64,000 nucleotides of DNA from Gammaproteobacteria bacterium (GCA_024644535.1 JAHEKX010000011.1:29067-93066); one strand, 5' to 3'; positions 28,680 to 38,597 are shown, counted from the first letter of the stretch. Numbers and translations are program-made. The notes: generated by a model not told the origin, from the sequence alone.

Positions 28680-30443
28680 TTATACGTAGTCCTTGTACTT
28701 TTCTAGGTGACGTACAGGTTTTGACAAGGCATCACGGCGGAAGGGGTCGCCCAGTTCACGAGTACACATCACTTCAATCACTGTAGTCTTGCCTTCGTTC
28801 ATCTGACGGTCTATAGCGCGTTGAAGTGCAGGCCCTACTTGATCTAGGCTGTCAACACGCTCGCCTTCCGCGCCCATCGCCTGCGCGATGCCGGCCCAAG
28901 ATTCGCTCTCCAGTTCAGCGGCAACGAAGCGACGATTGTAGAACTCGACTTGGTTTTTCTTCTCGGCACCCCAATCGCGGTTGTGGAAGACCACAGCGGT
29001 TACGGGGATATCGTGTCGTACAGCAGTCATAATCTCTGACATGCTCATGCCCCACGCACCGTCACCAGCGTAAGCTACTGCAGGACGCTCTGGTGCTGCC
29101 GCTTTGGCACCGATAATGGTCGGTAGCGCATAACCGCAGTTACCAAAGCTCATGGGTGCAAAGAAGCTGCGTGGACGCTCAAAACGCAAGTAGCTGTGTG
29201 CGACTGAGTTGATGTTGCCGATATCGGTAGAGACCATCACATCCGCAGGCATAGCTTTTTCAAGCTCTCGCAGCACTTGGCGCGGGTGTAACCAGTTGCC
29301 CTCTTCGGCTTCGGCTTCGGCGATAACGTCTAAGCTGTAAGGGTCGCGCTCGTGGGTCCACTCATTCAGCTCTTTCTCCCATGTTGCCTTCTCTGCGGCT
29401 ACTTCGGCTGCACGAGCTTCTTTATTAGCGTGGCATGCAAGCGTTTGGCCTTGCAGGCGTTCGGTTAAAGCAACCGAGGCAGCTTTAGCATCACCACAAA
29501 TACCAACGGAGATCTTTTTAACCAAGCCTAGCATTTTGTGGTCGGCGTCGATTTGAATGATTTTGGCTTCTTTTGGCCAGTAGTCTAGGCCGTGCTGCGG
29601 TAAGGTACCGAAAGGCCCTAAGCGTGAACCAATTACCAATACGACGTCGGCTTTGGAAATTAACTTCATGCCTGCCTTTGAGCCCTGGTAACCCAAGGGG
29701 CCGCACCAAAGTGGGTGACTAGCGGGAAATGAGTCGTTGTGTTGGTAGCTGTTGACGACCGGCGCACCTAGGAATTCGGCAATCGTTTTAACTTCCTCTA
29801 CGCCATCAGACATCACCACACCGCCGCCAGAGACGATGACTGGGAATTCGGCGGTCTTTAACAGCTCTACTGCTTCGTTCAAGCTTTGGGCACCACCTGG
29901 GCCGCGATCGAGGCGCATTGGCTGTGGGATTTCGACGTTAATGTCACCGTAGAAGTAGTCACGTGGAATGTTGAGTTGAGTCGGACCTATTTCTGACAGA
30001 GCGCGATCAAAACAACGAGATGTGTATTCGGCAATACGATTTGGGTTGTTTACGTGGCCTTGATATTTGGTGAATTCTTGGAACATCGGTAACTGATGAC
30101 ACTCTTGGAAGCCACCGAAACCCATAGTCATGGTCCCGGCTTCAGGGGTAATCATTACCACCGGCGAGTGAGCCCAATAGGCGGCGGCAATGCCCGTGAC
30201 ACAGTTCGAAATACCGGGGCCATTTTGGCCAATCACAACACCGTGGCGTCCGCTTGCTCGTGAATAGCCATCGGCCATGTGCGCGGCGCCTTGCTCGTGC
30301 ACAACAGGAATGAGTTCGATGCCGGCGGGGGCAAAAATATCCATGGCATCCATGAAGGCCGAACCCATAATACCAAAGATCTTTTTGACGCCTTGCGCAA
30401 CTAATGTTTCGACAAAGGCTTCACTGGGGGTCATACGAGGCAT
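28680..30443 (-). CDS. xsc: Sulfoacetaldehyde acetyltransferase
   Basis: Xsc is a thiamine-diphosphate enzyme that converts sulfoacetaldehyde and phosphate to acetyl phosphate and sulfite, the C-S bond-breaking step of taurine degradation. The 587-residue protein has the ThDP-family layout: an N-terminal PYR domain (GIMGSAFMDAMDIFAPAGIE near residue 23, VVHEQGAAHMADGYSRASG near 46), a central domain (GGGVVMSDG near 205) and a C-terminal PP domain (YAGDGAWGMSMSEIMTAVRH near 452, with the GDGxW ThDP/Mg motif). The wording is clearly Xsc rather than acetolactate synthase. ATG 30443 is the first good start. The 97 bases upstream, before tauR, could carry its promoter. Confidence 0.96.
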   Translation of the reverse strand: MPRMTPSEAFVETLVAQGVKKIFGIMGSAFMDAMDIFAPAGIELIPVVHEQGAAHMADGYSRASGRHGVVIGQNGPGISNCVTGIAAAYWAHSPVVMITPEAGTMTMGFGGFQECHQLPMFQEFTKYQGHVNNPNRIAEYTSRCFDRALSEIGPTQLNIPRDYFYGDINVEIPQPMRLDRGPGGAQSLNEAVELLKTAEFPVIVSGGGVVMSDGVEEVKTIAEFLGAPVVNSYQHNDSFPASHPLWCGPLGYQGSKAGMKLISKADVVLVIGSRLGPFGTLPQHGLDYWPKEAKIIQIDADHKMLGLVKKISVGICGDAKAASVALTERLQGQTLACHANKEARAAEVAAEKATWEKELNEWTHERDPYSLDVIAEAEAEEGNWLHPRQVLRELEKAMPADVMVSTDIGNINSVAHSYLRFERPRSFFAPMSFGNCGYALPTIIGAKAAAPERPAVAYAGDGAWGMSMSEIMTAVRHDIPVTAVVFHNRDWGAEKKNQVEFYNRRFVAAELESESWAGIAQAMGAEGERVDSLDQVGPALQRAIDRQMNEGKTTVIEVMCTRELGDPFRRDALSKPVRHLEKYKDYV

Positions 30444-30540
30444 AGCTTGCGCACCTTAGATTTATGAAAGAGACGCAATGCTAGGGTTTTTTGGCAAGAT
30501 TTAATAGAGCCAGATTCTGAGTTTGCTGTGCGCCAGATGC

Positions 30541-32010
30541 TTACAGGCTATGGTAAGCTCGGCGAAGTGCTGTAACGCCCTCAGCAATCGATCCTTCCCC
30601 AATCGCTGAAAATCCCATTCGTAAAAAGTTTGCGGGTGGCCTTGGTTGGGCGAAATGAATCGCTCCGGGTTCCACAATTACCCCGAGTTCTTTTGCTTTG
30701 ATTGCGAGATGCTCGGTATCTATAGATGCCGGTGCTTTAATCCAAAGCGCCGAGCCCCCAAGGGACGTCTGAATCTGGAGCTCGGGCAGTTCCTGTTCTA
30801 AGCAAGATACCAGCAGAGCTCGGCGTTTTTGATAGATCTTGAATAACTTGCTGACCAAGGCGTCGTGGTAACCGCGCGCCAAAAAAAGGGCGACCGAGAG
30901 CTGGTTGTTTGCTGCTGGGTGTCGAAGCATTAAGCGCCGCAAGCCGCGTAACTCTTCGATGAGTTCAGGGCTGGCTACGATATAACCCATGCGTAGGCCT
31001 GGTGCTAAGGTTTTAGACACGCTACCCACGTATATGACACGCCCTTCGGCATCCATGCTCTTAAGAGCCGGTTCTGGACGAGTATGGAAGTTAAACTCGC
31101 TTTCGTAGTCGTCTTCAATAATAACAAAGTCATTGTTTGAAGCACTTTGGAGCAGTTCTTGTCGTCTCGCGTGCGGTAGTGTGACTGTCGTGGGTGATTG
31201 ATGACTTGGGGTGACGCACACGTAGTCACAGTCGTTGAGTTGGTGGTCGGTGATCAGACCATCGGCGTCAATACGTAGAGATTTAGGTTGCGCGCCCATC
31301 AGCTCGATTAAGCTGCTTAGATCGGAATACCCAGGGTTTTCGATGCCGATACGCGCTTGGCTAGCGCGCCACAGCAATTCGGCAATCATGTAAAGCGCGT
31401 GCTGAGCACCAACGGTTAGCATAATGGCCTGATCTTCGACAAAAATTCCTCGCTTAGGCAAAAGACGGGTACGAATTTGCTCTAGTAACAAAGGCTCGTC
31501 GTTATCAATTCGATCTACCGCCCACGACTTGATGGCTCTGACAGAGACGGCATCACGCGCGCACTCGCGCCAATGTTGAATCGGGAATAAGTCGGGACTC
31601 ATCTGTCCGTAAACGAAGGGGTAAGGCGCTAATTGCCAATCTTTAGGTTTGCGCAAAGCACGCCACTGAGAGGGCTTTTCTTTTAAGCGGGCGCTCCAGT
31701 CCATGTTGTGACTAGATTCATATGTTTCCTGATAGCGCTCTAAAATACGGGTGCGCTCTACCTCTGGGTTTACAAAATAGCCGCGGCGGGGGTGCGTAAC
31801 AATTAAACCGTCATCTAATAGCCTTTGGTAGGCCAACATCACGGTGTTGCGGCCCACACCTAGTTGAGTTGCCAGGTGACGAGACGAGGGCATGGGAGAA
31901 TTAAGCGAGATGGTGCCTTTGGCAATTGCCAAAGACAGTTTGGCCACAATCTGTGTTTGCAAACTGTCTTTGGATTCGGGGTCCAACTGTAGCAGTAATT
32001 CGCTACTCAT
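30541..32010 (-). CDS. tauR: MocR-type (GntR plus aminotransferase) regulator, probable TauR
   Basis: A 489-residue regulator. An N-terminal GntR winged helix (residues 12-80, SRHLATQLGVGRNTVMLAYQ) is joined by a long linker to an aminotransferase-like fold (120-485). The PLP-binding Lys lies in VIYVGSVSKTLAPGLRMGY. MocR proteins such as TauR of Rhodobacter and GabR use the aminotransferase domain to sense an amino compound with PLP. Inside a taurine cluster, taurine is the likely effector. It lies between the AGCS symporter gene and xsc, all on the minus strand. The name TauR is by context and family. Confidence 0.88.
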   Translation of the reverse strand: MSSELLLQLDPESKDSLQTQIVAKLSLAIAKGTISLNSPMPSSRHLATQLGVGRNTVMLAYQRLLDDGLIVTHPRRGYFVNPEVERTRILERYQETYESSHNMDWSARLKEKPSQWRALRKPKDWQLAPYPFVYGQMSPDLFPIQHWRECARDAVSVRAIKSWAVDRIDNDEPLLLEQIRTRLLPKRGIFVEDQAIMLTVGAQHALYMIAELLWRASQARIGIENPGYSDLSSLIELMGAQPKSLRIDADGLITDHQLNDCDYVCVTPSHQSPTTVTLPHARRQELLQSASNNDFVIIEDDYESEFNFHTRPEPALKSMDAEGRVIYVGSVSKTLAPGLRMGYIVASPELIEELRGLRRLMLRHPAANNQLSVALFLARGYHDALVSKLFKIYQKRRALLVSCLEQELPELQIQTSLGGSALWIKAPASIDTEHLAIKAKELGVIVEPGAIHFAQPRPPANFLRMGFSAIGEGSIAEGVTALRRAYHSL

Positions 32011-32047
32011 GCGCTTGCTACCCTGTTATGGCCCCGTTTGGGGCGCA

Positions 32048-33568
32048 TTAAGCTTCGTTACGTATCTTCTGATTATAGGCTTGTAGCGCTTGCTTGGCGA
32101 CAGGTGCTAGAACATACAGTCCAATGATATTGGGTACACAGATTAAGAAGACTAAAGCATCTGAAAAATCCAGTACCGCCGTCAGCGGGATACTGCAGCC
32201 AACCACAATAAAGAAACAGAATACCAACTTAAACAGGTTAGATGCCCATGCATGTTCGCCCATTAAATAGGTGAAGCCTTTCAAACCGTAGTACGCCCAG
32301 GCGATCATGGTCGAAAATGCGAACAGCATGCCAGCAATGGCGATCAGCAAAGGTGACCAGCCGATGTTGCGCTCGAAGGCGGCCGAGGTCATGCCAATAC
32401 CGTCAAGGCCTGCGTTAAAGCTCGGGTCGTAATAAAACGTGGTAACAATAACTAAGGCGGTTAGCGTGCAGATAACGACCGTGTCAATAAACGGTTCTAG
32501 CATCGATACGTAACCCTGTGTAATAGGCTCTTTGGTCTGAACGGCAGAGTGGGCGATCGGAGCCGAACCAATACCGGCCTCGTTTGAGAACACCGCCCGT
32601 TGCACGCCAATAATGATAACACCTAGCATACCACCGGCGACGCCATTGGGACTGAAGGCGCCCTCGATAATGGCATTAATAGCAAAGGGCAGCGCTTCGG
32701 CATTCATTAAAATAATGATTAAGGCACTGATACAGTAAAACACAGCCATAAAGGGTACGAGTTTGCTGGTAACGCGCGCGATACTTTTAATACCGCCAAT
32801 AATCACTAGACCGACGATCACCGCCATGACCAGTCCCACCAGCCATCCCTTGCCGGCAAAGAAGCTGCTATTACCACCGGTGACGGTCACAAACTGAAGA
32901 TAGGCTTGGTTGGCTTGGAACATGTTGCCAATACCAAGACAGCCAATGACGATACCCAGCGCGTAGAATTTACCCAAAAACTTGCCCAAATTGGGGAGCC
33001 CTTTTTCCAAAAAACCTTGTTCAAGGTAGTACATTGGACCGCCCGATACCGAGCCGTCTGGATTGTGTTTGCGGTAAATCGTCCCAAGTGTGCACTCGAT
33101 AAACTTAGTCGACATGCCCAGCACGCCGGCAACAATCAACCAAAACGTTGCGCCTGGACCCCCCATACTAATGGCCACGGCAACGCCACCAATGTTGCCA
33201 ATACCGACGGTACCCGATACTGCTGTAGTTAGTGCCTGGAAGTGGGTGACCTCGCCAGGTGCCTTAGGGTTGTGGTTTAGGCCGCGGACAATATCGATGG
33301 CATGCTTAAATCCAGAAAAGTTTAAAAAGCGGAAATAAATCGTGAAAAATACCGCAGCGACTAAAAGCCAGACAACCACTAAGGGCACGTTGGCGCCACC
33401 CAAGGTCACGGAGTAAAAAATAATACTCGAAATAAACGCGGTTGCGGGCGCAACGGCTTCGTTAATGGCTTGGTCGATACTGGCTAAGGCGCTGGCTGGG
33501 GATAACATCAGTAGCAGGCCGCTGAGTAAAAAATGTTTTACGCTTTGTTTTGTACTGATTCTTGCCAT
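32048..33568 (-). CDS. Sodium:alanine/amino-acid symporter (AGCS family), candidate taurine importer
   Basis: A 506-residue membrane protein. An upstream-extended frame reaches into tauZ, but the credible start is ATG 33568 (MARISTKQS), just past the tauZ stop and preceded by AAGGGGAT. AGCS features include GTVGIGNIGGVAVAISMGGP near residue 105, GGPMYYLEQG near 175 and VFSNEAGIGSAPIAHSA near 307. There are about ten hydrophobic helices. AGCS proteins normally import alanine or glycine with Na+. The cluster has no TauABC or TauKLM transporter, so this protein is the best candidate for taurine uptake, an inference from context. Confidence 0.88.
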   Translation of the reverse strand: MARISTKQSVKHFLLSGLLLMLSPASALASIDQAINEAVAPATAFISSIIFYSVTLGGANVPLVVVWLLVAAVFFTIYFRFLNFSGFKHAIDIVRGLNHNPKAPGEVTHFQALTTAVSGTVGIGNIGGVAVAISMGGPGATFWLIVAGVLGMSTKFIECTLGTIYRKHNPDGSVSGGPMYYLEQGFLEKGLPNLGKFLGKFYALGIVIGCLGIGNMFQANQAYLQFVTVTGGNSSFFAGKGWLVGLVMAVIVGLVIIGGIKSIARVTSKLVPFMAVFYCISALIIILMNAEALPFAINAIIEGAFSPNGVAGGMLGVIIIGVQRAVFSNEAGIGSAPIAHSAVQTKEPITQGYVSMLEPFIDTVVICTLTALVIVTTFYYDPSFNAGLDGIGMTSAAFERNIGWSPLLIAIAGMLFAFSTMIAWAYYGLKGFTYLMGEHAWASNLFKLVFCFFIVVGCSIPLTAVLDFSDALVFLICVPNIIGLYVLAPVAKQALQAYNQKIRNEA

Positions 33569-33591
33569 TGATGCAAATCCCCTTTTTTGTT

Positions 33592-34578
33592 TTACATAGC
33601 GAATACGGCCCAGAGTAACATTGTTGCACCTAGGAACACACTTTGAAGTAAAACTAGCGCTACCGGACGCCAGCCGTGACTGATTAAACCGCTGAGTTCC
33701 GTTTTTATACCCAGTGCCACAATGGCCAGTAAAAAACTTAACTTCGATAAGCTGGTAAGGGCGCTGGACCACGCTGCCGGAATAAACCCCAAACTATTAA
33801 CGGTAGCCAGGGCGATGAATGCCAGCAAAAAACCCGGCGGTTTTAGCGACTGCCCGCTACTACCCTCTCGGTTGAATAACAATAAAAAGCACCAGGCTAT
33901 TGGAATTAGCATAGCGACTCGAACCATCTTCACTGTCATTGCCTCTACGCCTACTGTCTCGGACAGAGCAAAGCCAGCCCCGGCTACATGTGAGACATCG
34001 TGTATGGCACCGCCCAAAAAGTAACCCGCTTGTTGAGGGGTGAGTTCAAGTAGTTGAACAATAATGGGGTAGGTCACCATAGCGATAGCACCAATGGTGG
34101 TGACCATGATTACGGTGAGCAGAGTGAACTTAGATTGTTCTTCGTTTTTTGGCATCACAGAAGACAGGGTTAGAGCCGCGGACACTCCGCATATTGCGAC
34201 AGCACCGCCAGACAACAGGCCCATGTCGCGCTTAAGTCCCAGTATTCGAGCGAGCACAGGGCCCAGCGCGATAGTAAAAAACATACCACCGATCAACACA
34301 GCCACTCCGGCAAACCCGATAGCGGCAATATCACTGACGGCAATACCCGCCCCCAGCATCGCCACGCCTGCGCGAAGCACTTGTGTTGCGCATAAATCTA
34401 CGCCCGCTTTGGTATGTTCTTGCCGATATAAAAAGTTCATTGCCATGCCTAATAGCAGAGCAAACACGAGCACCGGTGCGCCGTAGTTGGTGGCTAGGAA
34501 TTGGCTGGCGATCGCGATTAAAACGACCGCAGCGGTACCGGGATAAAACTGACTTACTTTTCTAAGAACAGACAACAC
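33592..34578 (-). CDS. tauZ: YeiH/UPF0324-family membrane protein, probable sulfite exporter TauZ
   Basis: A 328-residue protein with about nine hydrophobic helices, of the Cons_hypoth698 (PF03601) family. Typical segments are LLLGMAMNFLYR near residue 42, LSGGAVAICGVSAALTLSSV near 125, and GYFLGGAIHDVSHVAGAGFA near 184. In sulfonate-degrading bacteria this family (TauZ) is proposed to export the sulfite released by Xsc. The GTG start at 34578 is 10 bases after the tpa stop and preceded by AAGGGACT. Position between tpa and the symporter supports the role. Confidence 0.85.
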   Translation of the reverse strand: MLSVLRKVSQFYPGTAAVVLIAIASQFLATNYGAPVLVFALLLGMAMNFLYRQEHTKAGVDLCATQVLRAGVAMLGAGIAVSDIAAIGFAGVAVLIGGMFFTIALGPVLARILGLKRDMGLLSGGAVAICGVSAALTLSSVMPKNEEQSKFTLLTVIMVTTIGAIAMVTYPIIVQLLELTPQQAGYFLGGAIHDVSHVAGAGFALSETVGVEAMTVKMVRVAMLIPIAWCFLLLFNREGSSGQSLKPPGFLLAFIALATVNSLGFIPAAWSSALTSLSKLSFLLAIVALGIKTELSGLISHGWRPVALVLLQSVFLGATMLLWAVFAM

Positions 34579-34587
34579 AGTCCCTTA

Positions 34588-35979
34588 TTATTTAAATACC
34601 GCACTCAATCCCGCATCAATTGCCTTAACAATTTCGTCGAGCTCCGTTTTGGTGGTAATAAGAGCTGGGCTTAAGTACAGCGTGTTATTTAGGTCGCTGA
34701 AACTCCGATTGGTGCGGCCAATCATCACACCGTTGTCAAGGCAGTGTCCAGCGACTTGGGCTGTTTGCGATTCTGACGCTGGTGTCTTCGAGGCACGATC
34801 AGTTACCAGTTCTATGCCAACGAACAAACCTTTGCCGCGCACATCACCGATGACCGCATGCTTTTCTTGCAGGGCATACAGCTGATCCATCAGGTAGTCG
34901 CCCATGTCGCGGGTATTTTGAATGAGATTCTCTTCTTCTAGAATCGCAAGCGTTTCAATTCCGGCGACGGGTCCTGAAGTACATCCGCCAAAGGTGCTGA
35001 TATCGCGGAAATAGTTTAGGGGGTTACCGTCGGAACGCTTAAATTCGTTAAACAAGGACTCGGTGGTTACGGTGCAAGATATGGCTGCGTAACCGCTGGC
35101 GACACCTTTAGCCATGGTGACAATATCAGGTTTAACGTTGTAGTGCTGGTAGCCAAACCACTCGCCTGTTCGGCCCAAACCACACACCACTTCATCTATA
35201 TGAATAAGAACGCCATAGCGCTGGCAGATTTCCTGGATAATTGGGAAGTATTCGGGTGGAGGAGGGATTACACCACCGCCCGCCGTAATGGGCTCTAGCA
35301 CTACCGCGCCCACCGAGTCAGGCCCCTCGCGCAAAATGGCAGTTTCTAAATCGCGTGCGCATTCAATATTGCATGACCCGTAGGTTTTGCCGAAGGGGCA
35401 GCGGTAGCATAGGCAGTGCGCAAACGACGAAAAGCCGGGCGCAAATGGGCCATATTGAGCCACGCGTTGCTCGTGGCCTGTTGAGCTTAGGGCACCAATA
35501 GTGGTGCCGTGATAATCGCGATCGCGATAAATAATTTTATGTTTGGTGCCATCGCCATTCATGTGGGCCAGCTGACGAACCATCTTGTAGCCTTTTTCGT
35601 TGGCTTCGGAGCCTGAGCTTGAGAAATACACGCGGCCAAGTCCAGGCATTTTTGACAGTAGCTTTTGCGCGAACTCGGCGCCTGGTTCGGTGGCGTAACT
35701 GCCCGCAAAATAACACAGGTCGATTAATTGCTGGCGCACGGCATCGGCGATACGTTCGCGACCAAAGCCTAGGTTGACACACCAAACCCCGCCCGAGGTG
35801 GCGTCTAGGTAAGATTTACCTTTGATGTCGGTCACGCGCATGCCCACACCTTTTGAAATGACGATAGGATCTTTCTCTTCCCACTGTTGGTGCTGGGTGA
35901 GATGGTGCCATACGGTCGCTTTGTCGGTGGCGATAATATCGTCGTTCGCGGCAGTGGTTGCAGAGAGCATAGTATTCAT
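34588..35979 (-). CDS. tpa: Taurine:pyruvate aminotransferase
   Basis: Tpa transfers the amino group of taurine to pyruvate, giving sulfoacetaldehyde and alanine. I chose ATG 35979 (463 residues, MNTMLSATTAAND); a GTG at 35997 is possible. It is a class III PLP aminotransferase: LDATSGGVWCVNLGFGRERI near residue 58, VYFSSSGSEANEKGYKMV near 113, HIDEVVCGLGRTGEWFG near 250 and the PLP Lys in IVTMAKGVASGYAA near 282. It is the first gene of the taurine cluster. The regulatory region is the 218-base gap to the divergent dehydrogenase gene. Confidence 0.93.
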   Translation of the reverse strand: MNTMLSATTAANDDIIATDKATVWHHLTQHQQWEEKDPIVISKGVGMRVTDIKGKSYLDATSGGVWCVNLGFGRERIADAVRQQLIDLCYFAGSYATEPGAEFAQKLLSKMPGLGRVYFSSSGSEANEKGYKMVRQLAHMNGDGTKHKIIYRDRDYHGTTIGALSSTGHEQRVAQYGPFAPGFSSFAHCLCYRCPFGKTYGSCNIECARDLETAILREGPDSVGAVVLEPITAGGGVIPPPPEYFPIIQEICQRYGVLIHIDEVVCGLGRTGEWFGYQHYNVKPDIVTMAKGVASGYAAISCTVTTESLFNEFKRSDGNPLNYFRDISTFGGCTSGPVAGIETLAILEEENLIQNTRDMGDYLMDQLYALQEKHAVIGDVRGKGLFVGIELVTDRASKTPASESQTAQVAGHCLDNGVMIGRTNRSFSDLNNTLYLSPALITTKTELDEIVKAIDAGLSAVFK

Positions 35980-36040
35980 GGGTTCAAACTCACGCACGAT
36001 AAAAGGCGTAACTTAGCCGACAAGTGTCTGAAACCTATAG

Positions 36041-36110
36041 AACCAGTATGCATAAATCGCTACAGCCAGCTTGTTGTGACGAGTAGCTCGCTTTTCATAC
36101 GATCCTGGTT
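36041..36110. promoter_or_regulatory. Paired CTGGTT-type sites between tpa and the UDP-sugar dehydrogenase gene
   Basis: The 218-base divergent gap contains AACCAG at 36041-36046 (CTGGTT on the minus strand, running CTGGTTCTATAGGTTT) and CTGGTT at 36105-36110 (running CTGGTTGCTCTTTAG). The two are inverted and 58 bases apart. They loosely recall CTGG-starting TauR/MocR sites. Nothing else convincing is seen in this gap. Confidence 0.25.
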
Positions 36111-36197
36111 GCTCTTTAGTTTCTGTGTCTGACGAATAAAGGCGATCTTGCGGACTAGCGTGTTACACTACGCGCAGTTTGTTATGAGGGTATTTGC

Positions 36198-37478
36198 GTG
36201 ACACTGCCGGCGCTTGAATCTGTTCGAATAGGGGTTATTGGCCTAGGTTATGTGGGTTTGCCATTGGCGGTTGCCTTTGGCGCAAAACAGCCGGTTGTGG
36301 GTTTTGACGTCGACCCTAAGCGGATAAGTCAGTTAACCGAGAGGTTTGATGTGACTGGCGAGACCAGTGCTGAAGCTTTGGCTTCGGCATCTGAGCTAAC
36401 GTTTAGCGCCGACCCTAATAAGTTAACGTCGTGTCAGGTGTTTATCGTTACCGTTCCCACGCCCATCAATGCTGACAAGCAACCCGATTTAACCCCCTTA
36501 ATTTCCGCCTCTGAAACGGTGGGTAAACAGATGTGCAAGGGTGCAATCGTAATTTATGAATCCACCGTCTACCCGGGAGCTACGGAAGACGATTGCGTCC
36601 CAGTGTTAGAGCGCTTTTCTGGATTGACCTTTAACCAAGATTTCTTCGTAGGCTATAGCCCAGAACGAATTAACCCGGGCGATAAGCAGCGGCAGTTACC
36701 CGATATTGTGAAAGTCACCTCGGGCTCAACCCCGCAGGTAGCGGACTTTGTGGATGCTCTGTATCGTCGAGTGATTAAAGCTGGGACGTATCGCGCAAGC
36801 AGTATTCGCGTGGCTGAAGCCGCTAAGGTAATTGAAAACACTCAGCGCGATTTGAATATCGCTTTGGTGAATGAGCTGGCCATTATTTTTAATCGCTTAG
36901 GGATAGACACCGAAGAGGTTTTGGAAGCTGCTGGAACTAAGTGGAATTTTTTACCCTTTCGGCCAGGCTTGGTAGGCGGCCACTGCATTGGTATTGATCC
37001 TTACTATTTAACCTACCGCGCACAGGCGGTGGGCTACATACCAGACGTTATTCTGGCAGGGCGTCGCATCAATTCTAATATGGGTGCGTACGTGGCCGAT
37101 GAGCTGGTCAAGGCCATGCTGCGCAAACGTCTACACGTAGCAGGTTCTCGCATACTTATCTTGGGCTATACCTTTAAAGAAAACTGCCGCGATGTTCGTA
37201 ATACCCGTGTGGGGGATATCGTTACAGCGCTTGCGCAGTACGGCGCCGACGTCGATGTCTATGACCCTTGGGTAGATGGCGAAAAAACCGAGTTAAGCCA
37301 TGGTCGTTTGGTGGATGAGCCCGATACACAGGCCTATCAGGGTTTACTGTTGGCGGTAGCACACGAGCAATTTCATCAGCTTGACGGGGCGCAGTTGAAC
37401 ACTTGGTTGCAAACAGATCGAGTGATTTACGATCTTAAATATGTCTTGCCAAAAGATTTGGTTGATCTGCGGTTATAA
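36198..37478 (+). CDS. tviB: UDP-N-acetyl-hexosamine 6-dehydrogenase (TviB/WbpO type)
   Basis: This NAD-dependent enzyme oxidises UDP-GlcNAc or UDP-GalNAc to the uronic acid used in surface polysaccharides. It has 426 residues and a GTG start behind GAGGG. The NAD-binding motif is [18 protein letters not shown] near residue 10. [19 protein letters not shown] near 115 and the catalytic Cys in [16 protein letters not shown] near 258 match the TviB/WbpO/WecC family, as does [18 protein letters not shown] near 320. A GT4 gene follows after 18 bases. Exact sugar is not resolvable. Confidence 0.9.
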   Translation: MTLPALESVRIGVIGLGYVGLPLAVAFGAKQPVVGFDVDPKRISQLTERFDVTGETSAEALASASELTFSADPNKLTSCQVFIVTVPTPINADKQPDLTPLISASETVGKQMCKGAIVIYESTVYPGATEDDCVPVLERFSGLTFNQDFFVGYSPERINPGDKQRQLPDIVKVTSGSTPQVADFVDALYRRVIKAGTYRASSIRVAEAAKVIENTQRDLNIALVNELAIIFNRLGIDTEEVLEAAGTKWNFLPFRPGLVGGHCIGIDPYYLTYRAQAVGYIPDVILAGRRINSNMGAYVADELVKAMLRKRLHVAGSRILILGYTFKENCRDVRNTRVGDIVTALAQYGADVDVYDPWVDGEKTELSHGRLVDEPDTQAYQGLLLAVAHEQFHQLDGAQLNTWLQTDRVIYDLKYVLPKDLVDLRL

Positions 37479-37496
37479 CAGTATGGTTCTGGCTTC

Positions 37497-38597
37497 GTGA
37501 AAGTACTGCAGGTATTGCCCGCACTCGATGGAGGCGGGGTTGAGACTGGTACCCTAGAGGTGGCGCAGTACTTGGTTACCCAAGGCCATGAGTCATGGGT
37601 GTTGTCGGCGGGCGGCGGGATGGTGGCAAGGTTAGAGTCGGGTGGCTCTAGACATGTCAGCTGGGATTTGGGCAAAAAAAGCCCATTTACCCTGCGTCAT
37701 ATTCCGCGGTTGCGAGCCTGGCTCAAAAAGCAGCAGTTTGATGTGATTGACGTGCGTTCGCGCATGCCAGCATGGTTGGTGTACTTGGCCTGGAAGGGTT
37801 TACCTAACAACGCGCGCCCAAAACTAATCTCCACCGTGCATGGCTTATATTCAGTCAATGCCTATAGCAAAATTATGTGCTTGGGCGAGCGGGTCATTAC
37901 CGTATCGCAAGCCGCGCGCGACTACGTAACGTCGAATTATCCTGACGTAAATTCCGATAAGCTTATCGTTATTCCGCGCGGCATAGATCCAAAGCAATAT
38001 AGCCCCGACTTTAAGCCTGCCACAGATTGGAAAACCCAGTTTAATGCCGAGTTTCCTCGGGCCTTAGGTAAAACCATTATTACGATGCCCGGCCGTTTGA
38101 CGCGTTTAAAAGGCCAGTTAGACTTTATTCGCTTGGTCGATCGATTAGTGAATCAAGAGGGTCTAGCGGTCTACGGACTTATTGTCGGTGGCGAAGATCC
38201 AAAGCGGCGCGCCTATGCGCAGGAGCTACGCGACTTGGTCGCCGAGCTCAACCTTGCCGAGCACATCAGCTTTACGGGCGCCAGAACGGATATCCGTGAG
38301 TTGTTCGCACATTCAGACCTGGTGGTCTCGCTCTCGAGCCAGCCCGAGTCGTTTGGGCGCACAGTGCTCGAGGCACTAAGCCTGGGCCGACCCGTGGTGG
38401 GCTACGCGCACGGCGGTGTGGCCGAAATTTTGGCGACGCTTTTTCCAGAAGGCGGCGTACCTTTGCAAGATGAACAGGCCTTGTTGCAGGCGGTTGTTGC
38501 TCAGCTTAAGACACCAACTAATCCCGCCTCCAACACGGTTTTCTTAAAGCAAACAATGTTGGAAAGGACCCTGAAAGTTTACGAGGGTTTGCTATGA
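37497..38597 (+). CDS. GT4-family glycosyltransferase
   Basis: A 366-residue GT-B glycosyltransferase starting at GTG 37497. The N-terminal acceptor lobe begins VLQVLPALDGGGVETGTLEV, typical of family 4 enzymes. The donor lobe has IVIPRGIDPKQYSPDF near residue 160, TMPGRLTRLKGQLDFIRLV near 198, and the E-x7-E block QPESFGRTVLEALSLGRPVV near 282. It probably adds a sugar during lipopolysaccharide or exopolysaccharide assembly. It overlaps the next gene by 4 bases. Confidence 0.9.
   Translation: MKVLQVLPALDGGGVETGTLEVAQYLVTQGHESWVLSAGGGMVARLESGGSRHVSWDLGKKSPFTLRHIPRLRAWLKKQQFDVIDVRSRMPAWLVYLAWKGLPNNARPKLISTVHGLYSVNAYSKIMCLGERVITVSQAARDYVTSNYPDVNSDKLIVIPRGIDPKQYSPDFKPATDWKTQFNAEFPRALGKTIITMPGRLTRLKGQLDFIRLVDRLVNQEGLAVYGLIVGGEDPKRRAYAQELRDLVAELNLAEHISFTGARTDIRELFAHSDLVVSLSSQPESFGRTVLEALSLGRPVVGYAHGGVAEILATLFPEGGVPLQDEQALLQAVVAQLKTPTNPASNTVFLKQTMLERTLKVYEGLL

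Noticed and set aside
28680..30443. Acetolactate synthase large subunit (ilvB)
   Set aside because: The ThDP fold is shared, but the sequence wording and the tpa/tauZ/pta context identify Xsc.
33569..33772. N-terminal extension of the AGCS symporter into tauZ
   Set aside because: The extra 68 residues are the out-of-frame reading of tauZ; ATG 33568 has a ribosome binding site and the right family start.
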